Counted from the stretch's first letter, positions 33,513 to 43,431 are shown. The stretch is DNA of 57,675 nt from Flavobacteriaceae bacterium UBA6268 (GCA_002440705.1 DJVA01000083.1:1-57675), one strand, 5' to 3'. Notes: generated by a model from the sequence alone, not told the origin. A program made the numbers and translations.

Positions 33513-34667
33513 ATGAACCAACGCCTGCATTACATCGATTGGATTCGGGTACTGGCCTTTACCATCCTCATCCTTTTCCATTGCGCCGTCCCCTTCACCC
33601 GCTTCAATTGGGAAGTAAAAAACGACACTTCTTCCGTACTCATCGACAGCATCGTCATGTGGTTCCACCAATGGCGCTTGCCACTCATCTTTTTCATCGC
33701 GGGGGTGGGCGTGCGGTTCTCGCTCAAAAAGCGCTCCATCCTCAAGTTTGTCGGCGAACGCTTTGTGCGGCTCTTCCTGCCCTTGGCCTTTGCCATGTTT
33801 TTCATAACGCCCATCCAGGTATACTTTGAATGGCTCCAACAAGGCAAAATCAGTACGGGCTTCGCCCAGTTCTACCCTTCTGTCTACAACTTCGTGCCCT
33901 ATCCCGACGGTGCCCTCACCTGGAGCCACATGTGGTTTGTGGCCTACCTTTTTGTATTTACCATCCTGCTGTTGCCACTCTTTTCGCTCTCCAAGTTCAA
34001 GTTTCACAACCACCTCAAATCGTTTGGGGAACGCCTCTTCAGCACTCCCATCACCCAACTGTTCATGGCAGCCCCTTTCATCTTTTATTACTTCGCCTTG
34101 TACATCAAATGGCCCGAACAGGGAAGTCTGGTGGACGATTGGTTTGTGTTCGATTCTTCCATCACCTTTTACCTCTTTGGCTTTCTCTTCGGAAACCTCC
34201 AAAACTTCTGGCAAAACTGCCTCAAATACCGAAAAGCATTCCTCGGATTGGCCTTGGTACTCGCCATCGGGCTGTTCCCCTTCTATTTCTGGGATGCGGC
34301 ACTGCCCAAACAGCAGGGTTCCAAGCTCTATGCCTTTGCCATTTTCAACGGTTTACATATTTGGACCATCATCCTGGCCGTTATTGGTTATGCCATGCGC
34401 TACCTCAATACATCCAACAAATACCTAAGCTACCTCAACACGGCTGTGTACCCTTTTTACATCATCCATCAAGCACTTATCGTGGCCTTAGGGTATTACG
34501 TAGTACAATGGCATTGGCCCATCGTTTCAAAGATGTTGGTACTAACAGTGCTTTCCATGGCGTCCATGGTCTTGATATACCATTTCATCATCAAAAGGAC
34601 CATGCTCACCCGAGTGTTGTTTGGAATGAAGTGGAAGAAAGGTGGAAGGAAAAATCCGGTGCCTTAA
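33513..34667 (+). CDS. Acyltransferase family 3 membrane protein
   Basis: A 384-residue multi-span protein of the acyltransferase-3 (OPG/OafA-like) family. It begins MNQRLHYIDWIRVLAFTILILFHC with the conserved Arg and His of the family, and about ten hydrophobic spans follow. These enzymes O-acylate sugars or other exported molecules in the inner membrane; the acceptor is unknown. The stop codon overlaps that of the convergent DUF5686 gene by 4 bases. Confidence 0.88.
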   Translation: MNQRLHYIDWIRVLAFTILILFHCAVPFTRFNWEVKNDTSSVLIDSIVMWFHQWRLPLIFFIAGVGVRFSLKKRSILKFVGERFVRLFLPLAFAMFFITPIQVYFEWLQQGKISTGFAQFYPSVYNFVPYPDGALTWSHMWFVAYLFVFTILLLPLFSLSKFKFHNHLKSFGERLFSTPITQLFMAAPFIFYYFALYIKWPEQGSLVDDWFVFDSSITFYLFGFLFGNLQNFWQNCLKYRKAFLGLALVLAIGLFPFYFWDAALPKQQGSKLYAFAIFNGLHIWTIILAVIGYAMRYLNTSNKYLSYLNTAVYPFYIIHQALIVALGYYVVQWHWPIVSKMLVLTVLSMASMVLIYHFIIKRTMLTRVLFGMKWKKGGRKNPVP

Positions 34668-37156
34668 AAGGAGAATCCAAACACCCCGGTAATACCAAAC
34701 TTGCGGGCGCCAGAATGGTCGAGGTAATTTCCCCTAAAGTTGAAGTCCAACCGAAAGACCCTGAAGATGTTGCCCACACCCACGCTCCATTCCCAGTAAA
34801 CATTTTCCGGAGCAACATAGATTACAGGGGTTCCATCCACATCCACGTTCAAAGCTTGATTTTCCTTGGAAATTTCCCCATACACGGCCCGGAAACCCAC
34901 TACTTCACGCAAATTGAGCTTGCGCAGTCCCGGGATACGGGAAAAGAGCCGTCCCCCAAAATCGTGCTGCAAATGGAACGAGGCATAGGTATCGCTCACA
35001 AACTCGTAAAAATCCAATTGGTTGAAGGTATTGTAAATACTGAAAAGCGTTTGGTTCCCGGGAATGGGACTCAAAAGCCCCAAAGGAACTTCTCCAAAAA
35101 TCTTTCCTACCTCTATGGTGGTAAAAGCCCTTCCAAAGCCTCCAATGTTCCAAGGTTGGGTGTAGAGGGCTTGTACCTTTTGGAACTCAAAATCGCCATT
35201 GAAAACATTTTTCAGCCCGTAGGAATAGCCAGCAAAAAATACGGGGTAGGTATCGTTCACGATCTTTTTTTCCACCCCGTACCCAATGGTTTTCCTGCCT
35301 GGGGTATAATTAAAACTAAGTTCAATCTCTGGCTGCCTGATTTCCTTTTGTACGGTACCATTTTCATCCAAATACGCCAGACTGAAAGTGTCCGTCGCCG
35401 ATCGCAGGGTGCGATACGCCCCGGTAAGTCGCACGATAAAGTTTTTGGCAGGCTCGGTTTCAAACCCTATGGTAGTAAGGTTCAAGTTGGTCAGTTTGTC
35501 GTTGGCGCCTACACTTACCAAGGAAGAAGAAGCCAAATTCCTGCCCAATACATCGGTACTGGAAGTAAGGCTGGCTCCAGTTTGCTCAATATCCCTTCGG
35601 TTGCCGCCAAACAGGATCAAGCGCGACCCTCGATCCAACAACACCTTTCCAGAAATTCCATACTTGAACTTATCGTCCCCAAAACCATAGGCTACAAAAC
35701 CTTCCAAACGCCAAGGATCGTTTTCGCCATGAAAATAGGTTCGCCCCCCTAAACGGACGCGGATCTTCTCGGCTTCATTATACCCAAACGTGGAAAAGAT
35801 GGGGCCAAAATCAAAATTATTGAACTCATAGTAGCCCGATGCCAAGGTAGCACCAATGTTGTACAGCGCTTTGAAACGCGGTACCGTCTTCAGGGTGTCC
35901 AGCATTTTGTAGACCCCCTGTTCGTCTTTACTCAAAGCCTCCAAGCGACGCTCTTCCCAATAACTATCTGGACGATTGTAAACTTCGTATTCGTAGGGGT
36001 CTATTTGTTCTTTGTAAAAATTTGGGTCTTTGGATTGATCAAATTCGTAATTATCGAAAAGGGTGGTCCGTTTCCCGTAGATACCACGGGCGCCCTCCTT
36101 TTTCCGCAAACTGAAATCGCTCAGGAAATAATCGCGGGTAATCAAAAAGATGGAGTCGTTCAATACCTCAAACTCCTGTTCAATGTATACCTCCCGCACC
36201 CAGTTAAGGTTGGCACTCTTGGAAGCCTGCAAATTGATTTCTTTGATGGCCCAGGTGGAATCGTTCACCCAAAAATCACCCTTGAAGGTGAGTTCGTTTT
36301 TTCTACGAGGGTAATAGACAATATTGTAGCACCATTTGTTATCGCGATAGGCACTGTCCAATAGCACGTAATTGTAGACATCAATTCCCGTGGTGGACAA
36401 GGGACTTGTAAAGGCCTTATCGAAAAACTTTAGGTAATTGTCGTACACATCATAATCGCTGTAAAGGTCCTTCACAAAGGCAATGAGCGATTGGTTGTTT
36501 TCAAAACCAGAGGCCTTGTTGCCTTCCAATATTTCTTTTTCCTTACCCAAGGGATTGTCCCCATACACTTTGGAAAAAGCTTCATTCACAAAGATAGGTA
36601 GATAGGTATTACCGGTGACGTTGGAGGTATCCACTTGGTCGAACACAAACTCCATCCCCTTGAAAATCTTGCTTTTGATAAGGTTCGAGTCGATGGTATT
36701 GAGATCGAATTCCAACTTTTCATACTTGTCGTACTGGTACTGTTTGAATTTCTTCACCCCATTCTCACGACGGTTGGCCCAAATCTTTTTGAGGATATCG
36801 ATGGCGGGATTGTCCTTCTTGGAAGTCTTGCCCGAAAAGACCACCACTTCATCCAAGGCCTGGGCTTCTTCTTCCAATACTACGACCAAATTGTAATTTA
36901 CTTTTTTCTCTAGGGGAAAATCGTTCAGCTTATAGCCCACAAAAGAGACCCAAAGCCCGTCGTAGGTTTGATCGCTTTCCAGATAAAAACGCCCATTCTC
37001 GTCGGTAATGGTTCCTTCATTGGAATCCTTGAATATGACATTGGCAAAAGCTACGGGCTCCCCGTAGGCATCTTGGACAGTACCACTAACCTTGGTTTGG
37101 GAAAACATCCCCGAAACAATACCGATAAAAATGAAAAATAGTAGTGTTTGCTTCAT
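34664..37156 (-). CDS. DUF5686 / CarboxypepD_reg-like outer-membrane protein
   Basis: An 830-residue protein with a signal peptide (MKQTLLFFIFIGIVSGMFSQ), a carboxypeptidase-regulatory-like domain (about 22-105, VSGTVQDAYGEPVAFANV) and a long region of the DUF5686 type ending in a barrel with terminal Phe (GITGVFGFSF). This domain order is common in Bacteroidota, but its role is not established. The ATG at 37156 begins the signal peptide; an upstream in-frame start at 37246 lies inside the pdhB coding region. It follows pdhB by 58 bases on the same strand. Confidence 0.85.
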   Translation of the reverse strand: MKQTLLFFIFIGIVSGMFSQTKVSGTVQDAYGEPVAFANVIFKDSNEGTITDENGRFYLESDQTYDGLWVSFVGYKLNDFPLEKKVNYNLVVVLEEEAQALDEVVVFSGKTSKKDNPAIDILKKIWANRRENGVKKFKQYQYDKYEKLEFDLNTIDSNLIKSKIFKGMEFVFDQVDTSNVTGNTYLPIFVNEAFSKVYGDNPLGKEKEILEGNKASGFENNQSLIAFVKDLYSDYDVYDNYLKFFDKAFTSPLSTTGIDVYNYVLLDSAYRDNKWCYNIVYYPRRKNELTFKGDFWVNDSTWAIKEINLQASKSANLNWVREVYIEQEFEVLNDSIFLITRDYFLSDFSLRKKEGARGIYGKRTTLFDNYEFDQSKDPNFYKEQIDPYEYEVYNRPDSYWEERRLEALSKDEQGVYKMLDTLKTVPRFKALYNIGATLASGYYEFNNFDFGPIFSTFGYNEAEKIRVRLGGRTYFHGENDPWRLEGFVAYGFGDDKFKYGISGKVLLDRGSRLILFGGNRRDIEQTGASLTSSTDVLGRNLASSSLVSVGANDKLTNLNLTTIGFETEPAKNFIVRLTGAYRTLRSATDTFSLAYLDENGTVQKEIRQPEIELSFNYTPGRKTIGYGVEKKIVNDTYPVFFAGYSYGLKNVFNGDFEFQKVQALYTQPWNIGGFGRAFTTIEVGKIFGEVPLGLLSPIPGNQTLFSIYNTFNQLDFYEFVSDTYASFHLQHDFGGRLFSRIPGLRKLNLREVVGFRAVYGEISKENQALNVDVDGTPVIYVAPENVYWEWSVGVGNIFRVFRLDFNFRGNYLDHSGARKFGITGVFGFSF

Positions 37157-37214
37157 AGCAAATAATGGGCTGGTAGTTTGGGTAACGTAATTTCTTTTTA
37201 AAAAGTGTTGGCGT

Positions 37215-38192
37215 TTAACGGTATAACACTTTTTTAACGGCCTCAATCACATCGTTACTGTTAGGCAACCATTCCTCCAACAAAGCAGGAGAGTAAGGGG
37301 CTGGGGTGTCAGCAGTATTTATTTTGATGATAGGCGCATCTAGGTAATCGAAAGCCTGCGATTGTACTTGATAGGTTATTTCGGTAGAAACGTTTCCAAA
37401 CGGCCATGCTTCTTCCAATATTACCAGGCGGTTGGTTTTCTTGACACTCTCTAGAATGGCGTTGTGGTCCATGGGACGCACCGTCCTCAAATCGATAATT
37501 TCGCATTCAATCCCTTCTTCAGCCAACTTCTCGGCCGCGGTATAGGCTTCCTTGATGATCTTTCCAAAGGAAACAATGGTCACGTCCTTACCAGTACGTT
37601 TTACTTCTGCAACGCCTAATGGGATAAGGTATTCCCCTTCGGGCACTTCACCCTTATCACCGTACATTTGTTCACTCTCCATAAAAATCACGGGGTCGTT
37701 ATCGCGGATGGCACTTTTCAACAACCCTTTGGCATCCGCAGGGTTACTGGGTACCACCACTTTCAACCCTGGGCAATTGGCATACCAACTTTCAAAGGCT
37801 TGGGAGTGGGTCGCAGCCAATTGACCTGCGGAAGCAGTGGGCCCACGAAATACGATAGGAATGTTAAACTGGCCCCCGCTCATTTGTCGCATCTTGGCCG
37901 CATTATTGATTATTTGGTCTATCCCCACCAGAGAGAAATTAAAGGTCATGAATTCGATGATGGGACGGTTTCCATTCATGGCACTTCCAACACCAATACC
38001 AGCAAAACCCATTTCGGAAATCGGGGTATCGATGACCCGTTTGGACCCAAACTCATCCAACATGCCCTTACTGGCCTTGTAGGCTCCATTGTATTCGGCT
38101 ACTTCTTCACCCATTAAATAGATGGTCTCATCGCGACGCATCTCTTCGCTCATCGCTTCGGCTATGGCTTCCCTGAATTGGATTGTCTTCAT
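37215..38192 (-). CDS. pdhB: Pyruvate dehydrogenase E1 component, beta subunit
   Basis: A 325-residue transketolase-type beta subunit. It opens with TIQFREAIAEAMSEEMRRD and has DTPISEMGFAGIGVGSA (the cofactor-activating Glu) near residues 55-71, and RGPTASAGQLAATHSQAFESW near 116-136. The C-terminal domain begins at about 205. It oxidatively decarboxylates pyruvate together with E1 alpha. The E1 alpha and E2 genes are not in this window, so the complex is encoded at more than one site. A pyruvate substrate is the best call; branched-chain 2-oxoacids are less likely given the sequence. Confidence 0.93.
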   Translation of the reverse strand: MKTIQFREAIAEAMSEEMRRDETIYLMGEEVAEYNGAYKASKGMLDEFGSKRVIDTPISEMGFAGIGVGSAMNGNRPIIEFMTFNFSLVGIDQIINNAAKMRQMSGGQFNIPIVFRGPTASAGQLAATHSQAFESWYANCPGLKVVVPSNPADAKGLLKSAIRDNDPVIFMESEQMYGDKGEVPEGEYLIPLGVAEVKRTGKDVTIVSFGKIIKEAYTAAEKLAEEGIECEIIDLRTVRPMDHNAILESVKKTNRLVILEEAWPFGNVSTEITYQVQSQAFDYLDAPIIKINTADTPAPYSPALLEEWLPNSNDVIEAVKKVLYR

Positions 38193-38227
38193 GTAATTAC
38201 ACTAATTAATCAAAAAATAAAGTGCAA

Positions 38228-38235
38228 CAAAAATA
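38228..38235 (-). promoter_or_regulatory. Possible -7 element of pdhB
   Basis: The complement reads TATTTTTG, a full TAnnTTTG match 36 bases before the pdhB ATG. No clear -33 TTG, in an AT-rich divergent region shared with etfB. Confidence 0.35.
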
Positions 38236-38365
38236 AGATTATTTGAAATGTTCCTTGCCATTTTTCAGGAATTTATAAAATAGTCTTATGTAAGCATATA
38301 TTTATTAAACAGTTTATCGTATCTTCGTGGCGCAATCATTTACGATCAAAAATAAACTGCCATTC

Positions 38366-39106
38366 ATGAAAATATTAGTGTGTATCAGTCACGTTCCAGA
38401 CACCACTTCCAAGATCAATTTTACTAACGGCGACACCCAATTTGATACCAATGGGGTACAATTTGTAATCAATCCCAATGACGAGTTTGGGCTCACCCGC
38501 GCCATGTGGTTTAAGGAAAAACAGGGTGCTTCCGTGCATGTCGCCAATGTTGGTGGCCCCGAAACGGAACCTACGCTCAGAAAAGCGCTTGCCATTGGTG
38601 CCGATGAAGCCATCAGGATCAATATGAACCCTACCGATGGGTTCTCCGTTGCCAAGCAATTGGCCCAAGTGGTGAAGGATGGTGCTTACGACTTGATCCT
38701 TGCCGGAAGGGAATCCATCGATTACAACGGAGGGATGGTCCCCGGAATGCTGGCTCAATTAACGGGTTCCAATTTTGTCAATACATGCATCGGCCTGGAA
38801 GTCGACGGTTCCAACGCCACAGCCATCCGTGAAATCGATGGGGGAAAGGAAACCTTAAAAACCACCCTCCCATTGGTAGTGGGCGGTCAAAAAGGCATTG
38901 TCCAGGAAAGCGACTTACGCATTCCCAACATGCGGGGCATCATGCAAGCCCGTACCAAACCCCTTCACATTAAAGAACCTATTGCGGCTGCTCCGGAAAC
39001 TTCAGTTTCACAATTTGAAAAACCCGAACCTAAAGGTGCCGTAAAATTGGTCGATAATGTAGGCGATTTGGTAAATTTATTACATAACGAAGCAAAAGTC
39101 ATTTAG
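38366..39106 (+). CDS. etfB: Electron transfer flavoprotein, beta subunit
   Basis: A 246-residue ETF beta subunit that binds AMP and, with EtfA, passes electrons from acyl-CoA dehydrogenases to the quinone pool. It opens with MKILVCISHVPDTTSKINF. LAGRESIDYNGGMVPGMLAQ near residues 113-132 is the family signature. The ATG at 38366 is chosen; the 13 residues from an upstream in-frame start are not conserved. One base separates it from etfA. Confidence 0.95.
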   Translation: MKILVCISHVPDTTSKINFTNGDTQFDTNGVQFVINPNDEFGLTRAMWFKEKQGASVHVANVGGPETEPTLRKALAIGADEAIRINMNPTDGFSVAKQLAQVVKDGAYDLILAGRESIDYNGGMVPGMLAQLTGSNFVNTCIGLEVDGSNATAIREIDGGKETLKTTLPLVVGGQKGIVQESDLRIPNMRGIMQARTKPLHIKEPIAAAPETSVSQFEKPEPKGAVKLVDNVGDLVNLLHNEAKVI

Positions 39107-39107
39107 C

Positions 39108-40070
39108 ATGTCAGTACTTGTATATACAGAATCCGAAGGTGGAACCTTCAAAAAAATAGCACACGAAGCCGTTTCCTATGCCAAGGGCATTGCCGATGCT
39201 TTAGGCACTACGTTAACTGCGGTGGCCATTAACGGAGAAAACACTTCGGCACTTGGAAATTTTGGAGCTTCCAAGGTGTTGGAAGTGAAAAACGAAGCCC
39301 TTAAGAGTTTTAATGCGGAAGGGTATGCCGATGTGGTAGCCCAAGCAGCAAAGAAAGAGGGGTCACAAATAATAGTGTTGACTTCCAGCGCCAATAGTAA
39401 ATACTTGGCACCCTTGGTGGCCGTTAAATTGGAAGCAGGATACGTTCCTAATGTGGTGGGGCTCCCAGAGAATAATTCCCCCTTCAAGGTTAAACATCAT
39501 GTATTCACCAATAAAGCCTTTGCCTTTACGGATATCAATACCGATGTTAAAATAGTTGGCCTTGCCAAAAATGCGTTTGGAGTGAAAGAAAACCCTACCA
39601 CAGCAACCGTTGAAACCTTCAACCCAACTGTGAGTACTGGGCATGTGGAAGTAGTTTCCGTAGATAAAGCAACCGATAAAGTAACCATCGCCGATGCTGA
39701 GATTGTGGTTTCAGGGGGCCGTGGATTGAAAGGTCCCGAAAACTGGGGAATGATCGAAGAATTGGCCAAAATATTGGGCGCCGCTACAGCATGCTCCAAG
39801 CCCGTAAGCGATATGGGCTGGAGACCCCATAGCGAACATGTGGGCCAAACCGGAAAACCCGTTGCTTCCAATCTCTATATTGCCATCGGCATCAGCGGAG
39901 CCATCCAGCATCTGGCCGGAATCAATGCCTCTAAAGTAAAAGTGGTTATCAACAACGACCCAGAAGCACCTTTCTTCAAGGCAGCCGATTATGGGATCGT
40001 AGGGGATGCCTTCGAGGTAGTTCCACAACTCATCGAAAAATTAAAAGAGTTTAAGTCTCAAAACGCATAA
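39108..40070 (+). CDS. etfA: Electron transfer flavoprotein, alpha subunit
   Basis: A 320-residue ETF alpha subunit. The C-terminal FAD-binding domain has VVSGGRGLKGPENWG (about 203-217), GWRPHSEHVGQTGK (about 244-257), YIAIGISGAIQHLAGI and NNDPEAPFFKAADYGIVGD. The FAD-binding pattern is complete. Operon partner of etfB, followed by a terminator hairpin. Confidence 0.95.
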   Translation: MSVLVYTESEGGTFKKIAHEAVSYAKGIADALGTTLTAVAINGENTSALGNFGASKVLEVKNEALKSFNAEGYADVVAQAAKKEGSQIIVLTSSANSKYLAPLVAVKLEAGYVPNVVGLPENNSPFKVKHHVFTNKAFAFTDINTDVKIVGLAKNAFGVKENPTTATVETFNPTVSTGHVEVVSVDKATDKVTIADAEIVVSGGRGLKGPENWGMIEELAKILGAATACSKPVSDMGWRPHSEHVGQTGKPVASNLYIAIGISGAIQHLAGINASKVKVVINNDPEAPFFKAADYGIVGDAFEVVPQLIEKLKEFKSQNA

Positions 40071-40099
40071 TTTTTTATTAATTTGTGCCTTTACAAGAG

Positions 40100-40141
40100 G
40101 GCTGTTTAAGGAAAGAAACCCTTTTTTTGAACAGCCTTTTT
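40100..40141 (+). terminator. Intrinsic terminator after etfA
   Basis: GGCTGTTTAA (40100-40109) pairs with TTGAACAGCC (40127-40136), with one G-T wobble, and is followed by a short T-run that ends just before the next gene. Confidence 0.75.
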
Positions 40142-40152
40142 CAATGAAAGGG

Positions 40153-40779
40153 ATGAGTTTAGTTAGACTTAATATCAAAGGCATTTCGTACAGTCAAACC
40201 CAAAACGGGGCTTATGCACTCATACTCAGTGAAGAGGATGGAGATCGCAAGCTTCCAATAGTTATTGGAGCCTTTGAAGCACAGTCTATCGCCATTGCCT
40301 TGGAAAAAGACATCAAGCCGCCCCGCCCTTTAACACATGATCTGTTTAAGAATTTTGCCGACCGTTTCCAGATTGTGGTGAAGCAGGTTATTATCCATAA
40401 ATTGGTGGATGGGGTGTTTTATTCCAGCATTATTTCTGAAAGGGATGGCATTGAAGAAATTATCGATGCCCGAACCAGTGACGCCATTGCATTGGCACTC
40501 CGGTTCAAAGCTCCCATTTTTACCTACAAAGGTATTTTGGACAAAGCAGGGATTTACCTGAAAACCCCTCCAAAGGAAGAAAAAATCAGTAAAGAAGAAG
40601 AGGAAGTCATCGAGCAACTGCTGACGGGCGATGATAAGGAATCGACCAAAAAAATCACCGAAAATTACACTAAATATACCATTAAGGAATTATACCAAAT
40701 GCTGGACGAGGCGGTAAAGAATGAGGACTATGAGAAGGCCGCTGGCATTCGGGATGAAATTTCAAAACGCGAAAAATAA
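40153..40779 (+). CDS. Bifunctional nuclease (DUF151) with C-terminal UVR domain
   Basis: A 208-residue protein. The N-terminal bifunctional nuclease (DUF151/BFN) domain covers about 1-130, with LIKLNIKGISYSQTQ-like opening residues VRLNIKGISYSQTQNGAYAL and DARTSDAIALALRF near 105. After an acidic linker, a UvrB/UvrC-like helical motif (about 175-205, MLDEAVKNEDYEKAAGIRDE) closes the protein. The ATG at 40153 matches the usual family start; an ATG at 40144 is 3 codons earlier. Possible role in nucleic-acid metabolism; the in vivo substrate is not established. Confidence 0.9.
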   Translation: MSLVRLNIKGISYSQTQNGAYALILSEEDGDRKLPIVIGAFEAQSIAIALEKDIKPPRPLTHDLFKNFADRFQIVVKQVIIHKLVDGVFYSSIISERDGIEEIIDARTSDAIALALRFKAPIFTYKGILDKAGIYLKTPPKEEKISKEEEEVIEQLLTGDDKESTKKITENYTKYTIKELYQMLDEAVKNEDYEKAAGIRDEISKREK

Positions 40780-40782
40780 CCC

Positions 40783-42513
40783 ATGCGCTACTTCCTGTTA
40801 TTGCTTTCAATTGTCCTAGCACAAACCTTTTCCTTTGGGCAAACCCTTGAAAAGAGCTGGACCTTTTCACGAATTGAGACTGCAGAAGGCTCCCCTCTTT
40901 TTGAAACCAACCCTTTATTGGATTCATTATCATTAAACAATGGAAGATTCCTTTATGCGCTGGAAGCTAAAAATCGTTTAGTCGCTTCAGGAGATTATAT
41001 TTTTCAGAACAATCTTTTGGTGTTTTTCTACAACCAACCCAATGATACCATCAGAAGATACCGGGTAACGGAACTTACGGATAGCACCTTGGTCTTCACC
41101 GAAAATCAAATCCGATACAAATTCAGCAGTCGTTCCGCAAACACGGCTCTTACTGCCGCAACTGAAGGGGCAAACCAACAAAACATCTCCTTGGACACCA
41201 ATCAAGGATTGGGAATTACCCTCAATGGGGTTGCGCGCGGAATCATGGGCATGGCTTTCTTGATTTTGGTCTGTTATCTTTTGAGCAGCAACCGAAGACG
41301 CATTAACTGGCGGTTGGTCCTTACGGGTCTTTCGCTGCAAATCATTTTTGCGATTTTGGTACTTAAGGTAGATTTTGTGGCCAAAGGCTTCGATTGGATT
41401 TCCCGTGGTGTTGTTACTTTTTTGAATTTCAGTGAAAAGGGTGCCGAATTCCTCTTTGGTGGTTTGGTAAGCGATACCACGACCTTTGGTTACATCTTTG
41501 CTTTTAAGGTGTTGCCTACCATCGTGTTCTTTTCCGCATTTACTTCCATGCTTTATTACTTGGGCATTCTTCAAAAAATAGTGAAAGCTTTTGCCTGGGT
41601 AATGAGCAAAACCATGCACTTATCGGGCGCCGAGAGTCTTGCCGCTGCCGCTAATATTTTTATTGGCCAAACGGAAGCTCCGTTAGTGGTAAAACCCTAT
41701 CTGGAACGCATGACCAAAAGTGAAATGCTTTGCTTGATGGTAGGAGGGATGGCTACTATTGCAGGTGGCGTATTGGCCGCATACATTTCATTCTTGGGCG
41801 GGGAAAGTGATGCACAGAAAGTGATTTTCGCAAAACACTTGTTAACAGCCTCCATCATGTCGGCCCCAGCGGCCATCATCGTTGCCAAAATGCTTTTTCC
41901 CGAAACAGAAGAAGTGGACCGAAAGTTGGACATTGCTAAAGATAAAATTGGAAGTAACATCCTCGATGCCATTTCGCGAGGCACTACCGATGGATTGAAG
42001 CTGGCTGTTAATGTTGGCGCCATGCTTTTGGTCTTCACAGCAGTGATTGCCGTTTTCAATTGGATTACCGTCGATTGGATTGGCGGCCCAACCGGGCTCA
42101 ACGATAAAATAGCAGCGGCAACCGATGGTCGCTACGATGGGCTTTCCATGCAGTTTATCCTTGGAAATCTATTTGCACCGATTGCTTGGATCATTGGTGT
42201 GCCCAGTGACGATATGGTCGTGGTGGGCCAATTGTTGGGCGAAAAAACCATTTTGAACGAATTTTACGCCTATGCTTCCCTTAGCGACCTAAAGAATAGT
42301 GGCGTTTTGACCAATTACCGCTCCATCGTTATTGCGACTTATACCTTATGTGGTTTTGCCAATTTCGCTTCCATCGGCATACAGATTGGGGGCATTGGGG
42401 TATTGGCTCCCTCACAGCGTAAAACCTTGGCCCGTTTTGGCATCAAGGCCCTCATTGGAGGAACGGTAGCAGCCATGCTCACGGCCACGATTGCAGGCAT
42501 GCTGATTGGTTGA
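40783..42513 (+). CDS. Concentrative nucleoside transporter (NupC/CNT) with N-terminal lipocalin-like domain
   Basis: A 576-residue protein. Residues 1-19 form a signal peptide (ending FSFG), and about 21-115 look like a small lipocalin-like beta domain (YRVTELTDSTLVFTEN). From about 150 on it is a CNT transporter: NIFIGQTEAPLVVKPYL, DDMVVVGQLLGEKTILNEFYAY and YTLCGFANFASIGIQIGG are the nucleoside- and ion-site segments. It imports nucleosides by Na+ or H+ symport. The extra exported domain is not part of standard NupC and might sit at the periplasmic face. Upstream of thyA by 80 bases. Confidence 0.92.
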   Translation: MRYFLLLLSIVLAQTFSFGQTLEKSWTFSRIETAEGSPLFETNPLLDSLSLNNGRFLYALEAKNRLVASGDYIFQNNLLVFFYNQPNDTIRRYRVTELTDSTLVFTENQIRYKFSSRSANTALTAATEGANQQNISLDTNQGLGITLNGVARGIMGMAFLILVCYLLSSNRRRINWRLVLTGLSLQIIFAILVLKVDFVAKGFDWISRGVVTFLNFSEKGAEFLFGGLVSDTTTFGYIFAFKVLPTIVFFSAFTSMLYYLGILQKIVKAFAWVMSKTMHLSGAESLAAAANIFIGQTEAPLVVKPYLERMTKSEMLCLMVGGMATIAGGVLAAYISFLGGESDAQKVIFAKHLLTASIMSAPAAIIVAKMLFPETEEVDRKLDIAKDKIGSNILDAISRGTTDGLKLAVNVGAMLLVFTAVIAVFNWITVDWIGGPTGLNDKIAAATDGRYDGLSMQFILGNLFAPIAWIIGVPSDDMVVVGQLLGEKTILNEFYAYASLSDLKNSGVLTNYRSIVIATYTLCGFANFASIGIQIGGIGVLAPSQRKTLARFGIKALIGGTVAAMLTATIAGMLIG

Positions 42514-42593
42514 TAACTATTGATAACTGAAAGACAAGCTTTCTTTAAAATAGGCGTTTACTTTTTTACATTTACCGCAAATCAATCGGACCA

Positions 42594-43418
42594 ATGAAGC
42601 AATACCTCGATTTAGTGAAACATGTTATGGAGCAAGGTACCGGGAAGCAAGACCGTACCGGGACTGGGACCAAAAGTGTGTTTGGCTATCAGATGCGATT
42701 CGACTTGAGTGAGGGATTCCCTATGGTGACTACCAAAAAGCTCCATCTTAAATCCATCGTGTACGAATTGCTCTGGTTTTTGAAAGGCGATACCAACATC
42801 GAGTACCTTCAAGAAAATGGGGTACGCATTTGGAACGAATGGGCCAACGAGGCAGGCGATTTGGGACCCGTCTACGGCCACCAATGGCGCAATTGGAACA
42901 ACGAAGGCATCGATCAAATTTCGGAAGTGGTGGAAACCTTGAAAAATAATCCCGACAGTCGAAGGATGTTGGTAAGCGCCTGGAATCCTTCCGTGCTTCC
43001 GGATACTTCCAAATCTTTTTCTGAAAACGTTGCCCATGGTAAAGCCGCTTTACCCCCTTGCCATGCGTTCTTTCAGTTTTATGTAGCCGATGGAAAACTG
43101 TCCTGCCAGTTGTACCAACGCAGTGCCGACATCTTCTTAGGAGTTCCATTCAACATTGCCTCCTATGCCCTATTTACCATGATGATGGCTCAGGTTTGCG
43201 GTTACGCCCCTGGCGATTTCATTCATACTTTTGGCGATGCCCACATTTACAGCAACCATTTCGAACAATTGGAACTGCAGTTATCCCGAGAGCCAAGACC
43301 TTTGCCAAAAATGTTGCTTAATCCAAACGTAAAAGATATCTTTGGCTTCAAATTTGAGGACTTTACTTTAGTGGATTACCACCCGCACCCGCACATTAAA
43401 GGAACGGTCGCTGTTTAA
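42594..43418 (+). CDS. thyA: Thymidylate synthase
   Basis: A 274-residue enzyme making dTMP from dUMP with methylene-tetrahydrofolate. The nucleophile Cys156 is in ALPPCHAFFQFY, with dUMP-site QLYQRSADIFLGVPFNIASYA and VYGHQWRNW. About ten residues longer than the E. coli enzyme because of an insert before the active site (DTSKSFSENVAHGK). Dihydrofolate reductase, which recycles its cofactor, lies 2 kb downstream. Confidence 0.96.
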   Translation: MKQYLDLVKHVMEQGTGKQDRTGTGTKSVFGYQMRFDLSEGFPMVTTKKLHLKSIVYELLWFLKGDTNIEYLQENGVRIWNEWANEAGDLGPVYGHQWRNWNNEGIDQISEVVETLKNNPDSRRMLVSAWNPSVLPDTSKSFSENVAHGKAALPPCHAFFQFYVADGKLSCQLYQRSADIFLGVPFNIASYALFTMMMAQVCGYAPGDFIHTFGDAHIYSNHFEQLELQLSREPRPLPKMLLNPNVKDIFGFKFEDFTLVDYHPHPHIKGTVAV

Positions 43419-43431
43419 ACACTTTATTCAG

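Noticed and set aside
33830..34428. Additional plus-strand frames within the acyltransferase gene
   Set aside because: They overlap a well-supported membrane enzyme gene in other frames and have no family features.
33830..35752. A 640-codon plus-strand open frame
   Set aside because: It runs across the acyltransferase gene in another frame and then antisense to the DUF5686 gene; its translation is low in normal domain features and both underlying genes are well supported.
42514..42560. Repeated TTGATAACT and a small GAAAG/CTTTC hairpin after the nucleoside transporter gene
   Set aside because: The repeat is short and the stem too weak to call a terminator.
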